This document shows, piece by piece, positions 8,304-16,764 of a stretch of DNA of 64,000 bases (the first letter of the stretch is position 1; every line of letters starts with the position of its first letter). A program made the position numbers and the translations under genes. Location: assembly GCA_022823465.1 (NCBI GenBank), contig JAJEHX010000025.1, positions 17,375 to 81,374 on the forward strand, given 5' to 3'. The stretch is from Candidatus Latescibacterota bacterium. GTDB taxonomy: Bacteria > JAAXHH01. The notes beneath the pieces were generated by a model, which was given only the letters and a program-made list of their open reading frames with translations, was not told the DNA's origin and did no database searches.

Positions 8304-10025
8304 TCAACTCGCCGCCGTGCGGCGTTTTCCGGTCTTCTGCCGGATCAGCTCTTCCGCCGCCAGGTGGTTCAGGAGACGGTCCGCCGTCACGCCGCCCTTG
8401 CGGACCATGGAAAGCCCGTAGTCCAAGTAGTCCAGTTCGTCCACGTGATGGGCGTCGGGTCCGATGCTGAACCGGGCGCCCCTGGCCATGCCATAGTCGA
8501 GATGCCGCCAGTCCAGATCGAGCCGGTGGGGATTCGCGTTGACCTCGATGGCGACGTCGTGGGCGACCGCTTCGTCGACGAGGCGGCCCACGTCCACGGG
8601 ATAACCGTCCCGGGCCAGCAGCAGGCGGCCCGTGGGGTGTCCCAGAATGGTGGTGTACGGGTTCCTGATCGCCCTGACGATGCGTTCGGTCATGTCCGCT
8701 TCGGACATGTTGAACACGGAATGCACGGAGGCCACGACCAGGTCGAAAGTGGCCAGGACTTCATCTGGATAGTCCAGGCTTCCATCGGGCAGGATGTCGG
8801 ACTCGATGCCTTTGAGGATTCGGAAATCGTCGTACCGGGCGTTCAGGGCATCGATTTCCGCCTGTTGTTCCAATACCCGTTCGATGCTCAGTCCATGGGC
8901 ATAGGCCGCGGTCCGGCTGTGGTCGCAGACCGCGATGTAGCCGAATCCCCTCGCCCGGGCGCCCTCGGCCATTTCATGGAGGCTGTGCATCCCGTCGCTG
9001 TAGGACGTATGGTTGTGGATCACGCCCTGGATATCCGCCCTGACCGGCAGGTCCGGCAGGCGGTTTGCCGCGGCCCTGGCAACCTCTTCGCCGCCTTCCC
9101 GCAGTTCCGGCGGAACGAACTGGAGGCCGAGCAGGTCATAGATCACGGGTTCGTCGGGACAAGGTATCACGGCGTGATCGCGTATGACGTGCCGGTCGGT
9201 AATGGTGATACCCCGGTCGTCGGCGTGCCGGGCGATACGGGTGCGGTGGTCGTCGCTGCCCGTCCAGTGATACAGCGTAACGGCAAAGGAGTCGTCCGGA
9301 ACGCAGTGGACGCGTACGGGCAGTCCGGAAGGTCCGGTGACGGTCAGGTCCCGGCCGTCCTCCTCGTGAACCTGGCCGAAACGATGCAGGATGGGCCGGA
9401 TCCTCTCCCGGTCGGGATGCCCTGCGACGAGGTCTATTTCGCGGATCACTTCCATCCTGCGCCGGACGTCTCCCGCGATCTCCACGCGCCATACGTCCGG
9501 GTGGCGCAGCAGGTCGTCCACCAGGGATCTGGCCTCGTTCAACGCGCGGTCCAGGAGGTGGAGCCCGCGGGACCGCTTGATCAGGTCGATGCCCTTCAAC
9601 ACGCGCTCCTGGGTCTTGGCGCCGAATCCGTCCAGCTTGACAAGCCGGTTTTCCCGGCAGGCGTATTCCAGTTCCCCCACGGTGTCTATACCCAGATGGT
9701 CGTAAATCGACCGGATCTTCTTCGCGCCGAGCCCCGATATGGTGAGCATCTCCTGGAATCCGACCGGCACGGACTGAACGAGGGTCTGATGATAGCTCGA
9801 CTGCCCGTCCCGGACGAGTTCGGTTATATGACGCACCATGGACGCGCCCAGGCCGGGCACCTTGCCCAGCCGGTCCTCGTTCACCATGTCTTCCGCGGGT
9901 TCGGAAAGGGTTTCCACCCGGCGCGCGGCATTCGCGTAGGCGCGGGTCTTGAAGGTGTTCTCGCCCTGCAGGATCAGGAGCGATCCGATCTGGTTGAGGA
10001 TCTTGCCGATCTGTTTGTTGGTCAT
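8304..10025 (-). CDS. polX: PolX-family protein with PHP nuclease domain; polymerase site apparently degraded
   Basis: A 573-residue bacterial PolX architecture: Pol-beta-like 8-kDa and HhH region (1-150), X-family palm/thumb (150-315), and a C-terminal PHP phosphoesterase (331-573). The PHP metal ligands look complete: HNHTSYSDG (337-345), CDHS, GIESD, ASVHS, GHPTGR and SIGPDAHH. In the palm, the usual GS.RRR.E...D.D reads GDVRRRMEVIREID: the Ser is Asp186 and the first catalytic Asp is Glu196. The third catalytic Asp, expected in V-D-L-R-V-V-P, is replaced (VRVHCVP, Arg238). I infer that the 3'-5' exonuclease/AP-processing function is kept and nucleotidyl transfer is reduced or lost. Start ATG at 10025; the longer open frame overlaps the upstream gene. 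Confidence 0.9.
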   Translation of the reverse strand: MTNKQIGKILNQIGSLLILQGENTFKTRAYANAARRVETLSEPAEDMVNEDRLGKVPGLGASMVRHITELVRDGQSSYHQTLVQSVPVGFQEMLTISGLGAKKIRSIYDHLGIDTVGELEYACRENRLVKLDGFGAKTQERVLKGIDLIKRSRGLHLLDRALNEARSLVDDLLRHPDVWRVEIAGDVRRRMEVIREIDLVAGHPDRERIRPILHRFGQVHEEDGRDLTVTGPSGLPVRVHCVPDDSFAVTLYHWTGSDDHRTRIARHADDRGITITDRHVIRDHAVIPCPDEPVIYDLLGLQFVPPELREGGEEVARAAANRLPDLPVRADIQGVIHNHTSYSDGMHSLHEMAEGARARGFGYIAVCDHSRTAAYAHGLSIERVLEQQAEIDALNARYDDFRILKGIESDILPDGSLDYPDEVLATFDLVVASVHSVFNMSEADMTERIVRAIRNPYTTILGHPTGRLLLARDGYPVDVGRLVDEAVAHDVAIEVNANPHRLDLDWRHLDYGMARGARFSIGPDAHHVDELDYLDYGLSMVRKGGVTADRLLNHLAAEELIRQKTGKRRTAAS

Positions 10026-10068
10026 GCCTGGATTCCGTCCTGGCGCGTGCTCGACGCGCTTTCCCGAT

Positions 10069-10464
10069 TCAACCCTGTGGGCGGGAAGTGCGGGCAGTCT
10101 GCAAACACGTTTCGATGAACTCCGGTAATCTTTTGACGAACTCCGACCTGGGCACGGCCCGTTCGCAGCCCGCAGCCCGGGCACGCTCGAAGGCTTCGGG
10201 CCGCGTATGCCGGCCGTAGGCCATCATCGGCGTATTCTCGCTGGCTCTGCCAGCCCTCAGATGCGAAATCAAATCCACGGCGTCCGTACGCGACAGGTCG
10301 AGATCCACGATGATCGCGGCCGGCTTTCTGTCATCTGAATCATCCGGGATCTCGCCCACTTCCGCCGCGAAGAGTGGTTTGCCGCCAAGCTGACGAACGG
10401 TCTCCCCTATTTTCGAAGAGAAAAACAGGTCGTCCACCACCACGAGTATGGTATGGTCGGTCAT
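10069..10464 (-). CDS. stand-alone receiver-like domain protein
   Basis: A 131-residue single-domain response-regulator fold: VVVDDL near the N-terminus gives the acidic pair and IIVDLDL gives the presumptive phospho-acceptor Asp (near residue 62). The usual conserved Lys near the end of beta5 appears to be replaced (AVPRSEF), so phosphorylation signalling may be altered. There is no output domain. The ATG at 10464 has CTGGAG 5 nt upstream. The gene is 43 nt upstream of polX on the same strand and divergent from the iron operon. No partner kinase is adjacent, so its role is unknown. Confidence 0.75.
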   Translation of the reverse strand: MTDHTILVVVDDLFFSSKIGETVRQLGGKPLFAAEVGEIPDDSDDRKPAAIIVDLDLSRTDAVDLISHLRAGRASENTPMMAYGRHTRPEAFERARAAGCERAVPRSEFVKRLPEFIETCLQTARTSRPQG

Positions 10465-10628
10465 TACGGCTCCAGGGTGGTTCCAAGCTGGCTGACAGCA
10501 CTTCGGCATTCGAATATAAAGACGGGATTCTACCGGAAACAAGCGTATTGTTCAGCCCTGCGACACATACCACGGATAGAACGGCCCGTATCAGTTCAGG
10601 CCGGCCTGGTATTTTCTATATCTAACTA

Positions 10629-10657
10629 TTGACACATATATCATATAACTATATATT
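10629..10657 (+). promoter_or_regulatory. strong sigma-70 promoter for the iron (feo) operon
   Basis: TTGACA at 10629-10634, exactly 17 nt, then TATATT at 10652-10657. It sits in an AT-rich island 73-101 nt upstream of the first ATG of the operon. Confidence 0.75.
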
Positions 10658-10671
10658 TAGTCCTGTCTAAA
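10656..10671. promoter_or_regulatory. 16-bp palindrome at the start site, candidate DtxR-type operator
   Basis: TTTAG (10656-10660), six bases, CTAAA (10667-10671), with two-fold symmetry. It overlaps the -10 box and the expected transcription start, an ideal place for a repressor. The gene immediately downstream encodes a DtxR-family metalloregulator, so autoregulation is inferred. Confidence 0.5.
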
Positions 10672-10729
10672 AATCATGCCGCCTTCTGCCACTGCATGCG
10701 GCCGCCGAAATCGTTTACGGAAGTTTCCC

Positions 10730-11422
10730 ATGCCTACGCCAGCCACCGAAGATTATCTGAAGGCCATCTACAAGCTGCAGGAAAACGCGGAAGCCGCGTC
10801 GACCAATGCCATTGCGGACCGGATGGGGGTCTCGGCCGCCTCCGTCACCAACATGATGAAAAGACTGTCGGAGACCGGCCTGGTCGAGCACCGGCCCTAC
10901 CAGGCGATCAGGCTGACCGACGCGGGAAGAAAGATCGCCCTGGAAATCATCCGTCACCACCGGTTGCTGGAGGTGTACATGGCGGAAGCGCTCGGGTTTA
11001 CGTGGGACCAGGTGGACGCGGAGGCGGAACGGCTCGAGCACGTGATCTCCGAAGAGTTCGAGGACAAGATCGATGCCATGCTGGGATACCCGACGACGGA
11101 TCCGCACGGATCGCCCATACCGGCAAAGGACGGGTCCATAGCCCGCGCGAACCACGACAGGCTGTCCGACATGGAACCCGGCCGTACCGTGGTCATTCGC
11201 AGGGTGACGGACACGGATCCCGCCTTGCTCCGTTACCTGGGGAAACTCGGTCTCCGGCCGGACAGCGTCGTGGGCGTATTGAATAAAGAGCCCTTTGAAG
11301 GGCCCATGCTTCTGCGTGTGGGCGGCGAGGAACACCACGTGGGGCACCAGGTCGCCTCCAGTGTCCTGGTTGAATGTGTGGCGGCCGGGCAAAAGGAAAA
11401 CGACCGGCGGGCAGAATCATGA
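10730..11422 (+). CDS. DtxR/MntR-family metal-dependent transcriptional regulator
   Basis: A 230-residue repressor-type protein: winged-helix DNA-binding domain (residues 1-65; AIADRMGVSAASVTNMMKRL is the HTH), a metal-binding/dimerisation domain (65-140; RHHRLLEVYM, EAERLEHVISEEFEDKID, and the LGYPTTDPHGSPIP hallmark), and a C-terminal SH3/FeoA-like domain (150-225). The metal is likely iron or manganese; context with feo genes favours iron. The ATG at 10730 fits the conserved N-terminus and has GGAAG 7 nt upstream; an upstream in-frame ATG at 10676 overlaps the operator region and was rejected. Its stop overlaps the next start (ATGA). Confidence 0.9.
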   Translation: MPTPATEDYLKAIYKLQENAEAASTNAIADRMGVSAASVTNMMKRLSETGLVEHRPYQAIRLTDAGRKIALEIIRHHRLLEVYMAEALGFTWDQVDAEAERLEHVISEEFEDKIDAMLGYPTTDPHGSPIPAKDGSIARANHDRLSDMEPGRTVVIRRVTDTDPALLRYLGKLGLRPDSVVGVLNKEPFEGPMLLRVGGEEHHVGHQVASSVLVECVAAGQKENDRRAES

Positions 11423-12525
11423 CGGAAATCATCATACTCATTGCCATCGGCGCGCTTTTCCTGCCTCAATATGGCCTGTACTGGCGCCTGCGGCGCAGGC
11501 GGTGGCTGCATTTGAGGCAGGCCGTGGACGACGCCCTGGCCCATCTGCACCAGTTCCAGCACGACGGCCGGCAGGCGTCCGTGGAGTCCCTTTCAAACAC
11601 CCTGGGCATATCGACGAAGCACACCCTGACCCTGGTCGACCGCATGGCGCAACTGGACCTCGTGGTCATGACGGGGCAGGGCATGCGACTCACGGCGGAA
11701 GGCCACCGCTGGGCGCTCCAGATCATCCGGGCTCACCGGCTGTTCGAGCGGTATCTCGCCGACGAAACCTCCGTGCCCCGGGAAGAAATCCACGCCCGCG
11801 CCCACCAGCTGGAACACACGGTGACCGAAGCGCAGGTCGATAAGATGGACGCCGATATGGGACATCCCACCTTCGATCCCCAGGGAGATCCGATCCCGAA
11901 CGCCGCCGGCGACATGAAGGAGATCGAAAGCCAGAAACTCGTCGACTGGCCGGATGGCAAACCGGCGCAGATCGTGCATATCGAGGACGAACCCCCGGAA
12001 GTGTATGCCCAGATCATCGCGGAGGACCTCCATCCCGGCATGACCATCACGATCATGGACATGTCGCCCGTACGGGTCGTCATCGGCACACCGGACGCCG
12101 AACACGTACTGGCCCCGGTGGTCGCGGCGAACATTTCCGTGCGGGAGGCGCCCACTGACCGCATCGAACCGGCGGACGTCCCGCTCACGACGCTGAAACA
12201 CGGCGAAGCGGGCCGCGTAGTCGGACTGTCACCGGCCTGCCAGGGCCTGACCCGGCGGAGATTCCTCGACCTGGGTCTGACGCCCGGAGCGCGCATCGAG
12301 CGGGTCATGCAGAGCGCCTTCAGCGATCCCACGGCCTACCGGGTCCGGAATACCCTGATCGCCCTCCGCCGCGAACAGTCCGATATGGTCCGGATCGAAC
12401 GGGCCACGGGGACCGAAGGGTCCGAACGGGCTGGACCGCCCGCGCTGAGCGCACAGGCCGACGGGATCGAACGGACCGGACCGCCTGCACAGCACGAACA
12501 GAACGAAAGGGAGATCGGAGCATGA
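11419..12525 (+). CDS. membrane-anchored DtxR-like regulator fused to FeoA domain
   Basis: A 368-residue protein with an unusual architecture: an N-terminal membrane helix (2-20, followed by WRLRRRRW), a DtxR-type winged helix (about 45-105; VESLSNTLGISTKHTLTLVDRM), the dimerisation domain with the same MGHPTFDPQGDPIP hallmark as the preceding gene, an SH3-like segment (about 170-240), and a second FeoA domain (about 255-335; LTTLKHGEAGRVVGL, LDLGLTPGARIE). A disordered Gly/Pro/Glu tail follows. It starts at the ATGA overlapping the previous stop, and its own stop overlaps feoB-N in the same way, implying coupled translation. Likely links metal sensing with FeoB activity at the membrane; this is inference. 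Confidence 0.85.
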   Translation: MTEIIILIAIGALFLPQYGLYWRLRRRRWLHLRQAVDDALAHLHQFQHDGRQASVESLSNTLGISTKHTLTLVDRMAQLDLVVMTGQGMRLTAEGHRWALQIIRAHRLFERYLADETSVPREEIHARAHQLEHTVTEAQVDKMDADMGHPTFDPQGDPIPNAAGDMKEIESQKLVDWPDGKPAQIVHIEDEPPEVYAQIIAEDLHPGMTITIMDMSPVRVVIGTPDAEHVLAPVVAANISVREAPTDRIEPADVPLTTLKHGEAGRVVGLSPACQGLTRRRFLDLGLTPGARIERVMQSAFSDPTAYRVRNTLIALRREQSDMVRIERATGTEGSERAGPPALSAQADGIERTGPPAQHEQNEREIGA

Positions 12526-13394
12526 GTACGGAATCCGCGCCGCCGGGACCACCGGGACCGAACGGTCCGCCTGCGTCGACCGGATCGCCTGCAACGTCTG
12601 CACCGAACGCGCCGCCGGGACATGACTGCGCATCCTGTGCATTGCAGGAAAACCTGGTCCAGATGGGGATCACGCTGGACCGGTGGGACTATGTCATCGC
12701 CCTGGCGGGTAACCCGAACGTGGGAAAGAGCACGGTATTCAACGCCTTGACCGGTTTGAAGCAGCATACGGGGAACTGGCCGGGCAAGACGGTGATTCGG
12801 GCCGAGGGCGGCTTCGAGTTTAATGGCAGAAGGTACAAGATGATCGATCTGCCCGGCACGTATTCCCTCCTTTCGGCCTCCATAGACGAGGAGATCGCCC
12901 GGGACTTCATCCTCTTCGGACGTCCGGACTGCACGATGATCGTCGTCGACGCCACCATGCTCGAGCGCAATCTCAACCTGGCGCTCCAGGTGCTGGAGAT
13001 AACGGACAGGGCGGTGGTCTGCCTGAACCTGATGGACGAGGCCGAACACAAGGGCATCTCGGTGGATCACCGCGCGCTGTCGCGCGAACTGGGCGTGCCG
13101 GTCGTACCGGTAACGGCAAGGAAGAAGGAAGGGCTCGGCCTCCTGATGCGCACGGTCGCCGACGTGATCCAGGGGACGATCCGCAACGCGCCCCGGCGCA
13201 TTACAGGCAACGGGGACCTCGACCGGACAGTGGATACGATTACGGGCATGCTGCGCGAATCTTACCCGGACCTGCCGAACCCCCGCTGGATCGCCTTTCG
13301 GCTCCTCGACGGGGACTACCGGGTGCGCCAGGCCCTGGAGCTGGGAGATTTCAGCCGGATGGGCGCCCAGGCGGAACAACAGACACTGGAATGA
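12522..13394 (+). CDS. feoB: FeoB G-protein domain as a separate protein
   Basis: A 290-residue protein equivalent to the cytosolic N-terminal part of FeoB, the ferrous-iron transporter. After a Pro/Gly-rich disordered leader (1-33) and a CASC pair (Cys36, Cys39) come G1 GNPNVGKS (63-70), G3 DLPGT (109-113), G4 NLMD (169-172) and G5 near PVTARK. The helical guanine-dissociation-inhibitor region follows. The protein stops before any membrane segment. The next gene, overlapping by four bases, supplies the permease. In most bacteria these are one polypeptide. No frameshift is needed to explain the split: both genes have their own start and stop and overlap as ATGA. Confidence 0.92.
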   Translation: MSTESAPPGPPGPNGPPASTGSPATSAPNAPPGHDCASCALQENLVQMGITLDRWDYVIALAGNPNVGKSTVFNALTGLKQHTGNWPGKTVIRAEGGFEFNGRRYKMIDLPGTYSLLSASIDEEIARDFILFGRPDCTMIVVDATMLERNLNLALQVLEITDRAVVCLNLMDEAEHKGISVDHRALSRELGVPVVPVTARKKEGLGLLMRTVADVIQGTIRNAPRRITGNGDLDRTVDTITGMLRESYPDLPNPRWIAFRLLDGDYRVRQALELGDFSRMGAQAEQQTLE

Positions 13395-14818
13395 GGGACA
13401 TGAGCGACACCACGACTAAACCCCGTACCGGGGAGGACATTCTCGGCCGGGTAGAAGAAATGCAACGGGGGCTGGAAGGGTCGTACCGGGACGAGATCGT
13501 CGAAGCCATCTACCAGGATGCCGAGGCCATCACCCGGAAGGTGGTCCGCACCGACGAAGAGACTTCCTATCCCTGGGACCAGAAGCTGGACCGCATCGTA
13601 ACCTCGAAGGTCTGGGGGCTTCCCTTCATGGCCCTGCTTCTGGGTATCGTCTTCTGGGTCACGATTTCGGGGGCGAACGTGCCCTCCGCCATGCTGGCCG
13701 AAGGCCTTTTCTGGCTGGGCGCGCGGGGAGTCGAGTTATTCAATGCCCTGGGCATGCCCTGGTGGGTCACGGGATTCATCTGGCACGGCGTCTATCGGGG
13801 ACTGGCCTGGGTGGTCTCCGTCATGCTTCCGCCCATGGCGATCTTCTTCCCCATATTCACCATTCTGGAAGACCTGGGGTACCTGCCCCGCGTGGCCTTC
13901 AACGTCGACGCGCTGTTCAAGAAGGCCGGCGCCCACGGCAAGCAGGCGCTCACCATGAGCATGGGGCTGGGCTGCAACGCGGCGGGCGTCGTGGCCTGCC
14001 GGGTCATCGATTCGCCCCGGGAGCGGCTGATCGCCATCCTCACCAACAACTTCATGCCCTGCAACGGCAGGTGGCCCACGCTGATCATACTCGCGACCCT
14101 GTTCGTGGCGGCAGCCTTCCCGCCCGCCTTCGCGGCCATGGCCGCGGCCGGCTCCCTGGTCCTCATCGTCCTGATCGGCGCCGCGACGACCCTGCTGGTA
14201 TCGGCCATACTGTCCCGGTCCTTCCTGCGCGGCGAGGCCAGCAGCTTCACGCTGGAACTCCCGCCCTACCGCCGTCCCAGCATCCTGCGCGTGCTGTACA
14301 CCTCACTCATAGACCGGACGATCTTCGTATTGTGGCGCGCGGTGGTCATGGCCGTGCCGGCGGGCGGGGTGATCTGGCTGCTGAGCAACATCTACGCCGG
14401 GGGACAGAGCCTGACGGTATGGGTCTCGCAGTGGCTGGAGCCCGTGGGGCGCGCCATTGGCCTCGACGGCGTCATCCTGCTGGCCTACGTCATCGCCATC
14501 CCCGCCAACGAAATCGTGGTCCCGACCATCATCATGGCCTACACGGGCGCGGGCATGATGATCGAACTGGACACGATGGAGGAACTGCGGCATCTCCTGG
14601 TGGACCAGCAGGGATGGACCCTCCTCACCGCCGTCTGCCTGATGCTCTTTTCCCTGCTGCACAACCCGTGTTCCACGACCATGTGGACGGTATACCGGGA
14701 GACCAGGAGCGTCAAATGGACCGTAGTCAGCGGTCTCATGCCCCTGGTCATCGCCTTCATCCTGCTCTTCATCGTCGCCCAGACCGTCTACTGGATCATG
14801 GGCCTGGCGGGATGGTGA
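13391..14818 (+). CDS. feoB: FeoB permease domain as a separate protein
   Basis: A 475-residue polytopic membrane protein matching the C-terminal part of FeoB: a soluble N-terminal segment (1-75; EAITRKVV, WDQKLDRIVTSKVWGLP), Gate-type membrane domains with LEDLGYLPRVAF, MGLGCNAAGVVACR, NFMPCNGRWP, and the second gate with ANEIVVPTIIMAYT and LLHNPCSTTMWTVYRET. It should move Fe(II) across the inner membrane when driven by the separate GTPase. Start ATG 13391 overlaps the preceding stop; an alternative ATG at 13400 is possible. It ends only 4 nt from the convergent cysNC gene. Confidence 0.93.
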   Translation: MRDMSDTTTKPRTGEDILGRVEEMQRGLEGSYRDEIVEAIYQDAEAITRKVVRTDEETSYPWDQKLDRIVTSKVWGLPFMALLLGIVFWVTISGANVPSAMLAEGLFWLGARGVELFNALGMPWWVTGFIWHGVYRGLAWVVSVMLPPMAIFFPIFTILEDLGYLPRVAFNVDALFKKAGAHGKQALTMSMGLGCNAAGVVACRVIDSPRERLIAILTNNFMPCNGRWPTLIILATLFVAAAFPPAFAAMAAAGSLVLIVLIGAATTLLVSAILSRSFLRGEASSFTLELPPYRRPSILRVLYTSLIDRTIFVLWRAVVMAVPAGGVIWLLSNIYAGGQSLTVWVSQWLEPVGRAIGLDGVILLAYVIAIPANEIVVPTIIMAYTGAGMMIELDTMEELRHLLVDQQGWTLLTAVCLMLFSLLHNPCSTTMWTVYRETRSVKWTVVSGLMPLVIAFILLFIVAQTVYWIMGLAGW

Positions 14819-14822
14819 CGCA

Positions 14823-16736
14823 TTACCGCCTGGGCAGCAGGTAGCCCCTTTCTTTCAACACCTCGACGATGCGGGAAACGGAACGATCGACCGGGTCGGT
14901 CTCCGATGAAACGGCCACCGCCGGATCGCGGGGTTTTTCGTAGGGGTAATCAACCCCGGCGAGGTTGCGTAGCAGGCCCCGGTCGGATTTCTCATAACAT
15001 CCCGTAGTATCGTGCTTCCGGCACCAGGCCAGCGACGCGTCGACGAAGACCTCCACGTACCGGCCGGTTCCGATCCGTTCGGCCACCTGGTGGCGGCCGT
15101 CCTCGCTCGGCGAGATGAACGAGGCGATGACGATGAGACCCGCGTCGTTCATCACGGCCGCGCATTCGGCCACGCGACGCAGGTTCTCCGCCTGGTCCGC
15201 CGCCGAGAAGCCCAGGTCGCGGCTCAGCCCGCTGCGGACGACCGAACTGTCCAGCACCACCACGGAGTACCCCTCTTCATATAACGCGTTTTCCAGGGCA
15301 TACGTGACGGAAGACTTCCCGGAGCCCACCAGGCCCGTGATCCAGATCGTGCACGGCTTCTGTCCATACCGCGCAATGCGCCGGTCCGGTTGCACCAGGC
15401 TGGACTGCTTCGATGTCGAGGCATGCGGTTCGGACTCGGCATCCAGGTCCATGGGCACGCGGTCTTCCGGCAGGCGATCGATGATCATGCCCGCGGCCAC
15501 GGTATTGTTGGTCAGGTAATCCACCAGGATGAAGCTCCCGGTCAGCCGGTTGTTCTGATACGCGTCGTGAAAGAGGGGGCGGTTCGAGGTCAGGGCCACC
15601 CGGCCGATTTCGTTGAGCGCGAGCCGGGACGCGCCGACTTTGTGCAGGGTGTCGACGTCGATCCGGTAGTCGACGTGGTCGATGCTCACGCGGGCGGTCT
15701 GCGTGGTCTGCTTGATCAGGTAATGGCGGCCCGGGGCCATGGGTGCCTCGTCCATCCAGACCATCATGGCCTCGAACCTGCGCTCCACGTGGGGCAGGTT
15801 CTTCGGATGGACGATCATGTCGCCGCGGCTCACATCCACCTCGTCCTCGAGCTGAAGAGAAACGGACATGGGCGGATAGGCCTCGTCCAGGTCGCCGTCG
15901 AAACTGGAAACGGATTTCACCCGCGTCCGGTTCTGTCCGGGCAGGATCAGCACTTCGTCGCCAGGCCGTACGATTCCGGACAGGACCGTCCCCGCGTAGT
16001 ACCGCGCGTCCTGGCCGGGGCGAATGACGTACTGGACGGGAAAGCGCAGGTCGACCAGGTTGCGGTCGGTCAGGAACTGCACGTCCTCCAGGATATCCAG
16101 CACGGTCTGGCCGTGGTACCACGGCATGCGGCCGCTCTTCTCCACCACGTTGTCGCCCAGGAGGGCGCTGACGGGAACGAGGCGGATGTCGCTCACGTTC
16201 AGCTTGGCGGCGTAGTCCAGGAACTCGCGGCGGATTTCATCGAAGATCCGCTCGCTGAATTCCACCATGTCCATCTTGTTCACGGCCACCACGAGATGCT
16301 GGATGCCGAGGAGAGACGTGATGAAGGCGTGGCGGCGGGTCTGCGTCAGCACGCCATTGCGCGCGTCTACCAGCACGATGGCCAGGTTGGCGCCGGACGC
16401 GCCGGTCGCCATGTTCCGAGTGTACTGTTCGTGGCCCGGCGTGTCGGCGATGATGAATTTGCGCCTGGGGGTCGAGAAATACCGGTAGGCCACGTCGATG
16501 GTGATGCCCTGCTCCCTTTCGGCCTTGAGGCCGTCCAGCAACAGGGCCAGGTCCGGGGCTTCGTCCTTGTGTGCCAGTTGCTTAAGCGAGGCGAGGTGGT
16601 CCTCGTAGATGTTCTTGGAGTCGGCCAGCAGCCGGCCGATGAGCGTGGATTTGCCGTCGTCCACGCTGCCCGCCGTGCTGAAGCGCAGCAGTTCCTTTTC
16701 TTCGTTCTGGGTCAGAAAGGTCTGAATGTCGGTCAT
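14823..16736 (-). CDS. cysNC: sulfate adenylyltransferase GTPase subunit fused to APS-kinase domain (CysNC), kinase half divergent
   Basis: The 637-residue fusion comprises an EF-Tu-like CysN GTPase (1-440; P-loop GSVDDGKST at 23-31, [12 protein letters not shown]) and an APS-kinase-like domain (464-637). CysN works with CysD to make adenylyl sulfate. In the kinase half the P-loop is kept (GLVGSGKSS), but the hallmark LDGDN reads LDSSV (495-499), DR.EN reads DQAEN, the SPYR loop reads SPSED (542-546), and RD.KGLY is missing. These are residues that normally bind APS or act in catalysis, so the domain may be inactive or altered. A complete stand-alone CysC lies upstream at 17803-18354. The start is 28 nt after the cysD stop. 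Confidence 0.93.
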   Translation of the reverse strand: MTDIQTFLTQNEEKELLRFSTAGSVDDGKSTLIGRLLADSKNIYEDHLASLKQLAHKDEAPDLALLLDGLKAEREQGITIDVAYRYFSTPRRKFIIADTPGHEQYTRNMATGASGANLAIVLVDARNGVLTQTRRHAFITSLLGIQHLVVAVNKMDMVEFSERIFDEIRREFLDYAAKLNVSDIRLVPVSALLGDNVVEKSGRMPWYHGQTVLDILEDVQFLTDRNLVDLRFPVQYVIRPGQDARYYAGTVLSGIVRPGDEVLILPGQNRTRVKSVSSFDGDLDEAYPPMSVSLQLEDEVDVSRGDMIVHPKNLPHVERRFEAMMVWMDEAPMAPGRHYLIKQTTQTARVSIDHVDYRIDVDTLHKVGASRLALNEIGRVALTSNRPLFHDAYQNNRLTGSFILVDYLTNNTVAAGMIIDRLPEDRVPMDLDAESEPHASTSKQSSLVQPDRRIARYGQKPCTIWITGLVGSGKSSVTYALENALYEEGYSVVVLDSSVVRSGLSRDLGFSAADQAENLRRVAECAAVMNDAGLIVIASFISPSEDGRHQVAERIGTGRYVEVFVDASLAWCRKHDTTGCYEKSDRGLLRNLAGVDYPYEKPRDPAVAVSSETDPVDRSVSRIVEVLKERGYLLPRR

Positions 16737-16764
16737 TTCGGGTCGGTGAGGTGTTGGATCGATG

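Larger units (their letters stand above)
10465..10729. other. divergent intergenic region between receiver gene and iron operon
   Basis: These 265 bases are non-coding. From about 10600 they are strikingly AT-rich compared with the flanks and contain a strong plus-strand promoter and a 16-bp palindrome (separate entries). No gene was found in it. Confidence 0.6.

Noticed and set aside
7626..10118. 830-residue plus-strand open frame
   Set aside because: It is antisense to nth and the PolX gene, which both have full conserved motifs; high GC keeps antisense frames open.
13391..13394. Frameshift joining the two FeoB parts
   Set aside because: Both genes have proper start and stop codons, an ATGA overlap like their neighbours, and the domain border falls exactly between GTPase and permease.
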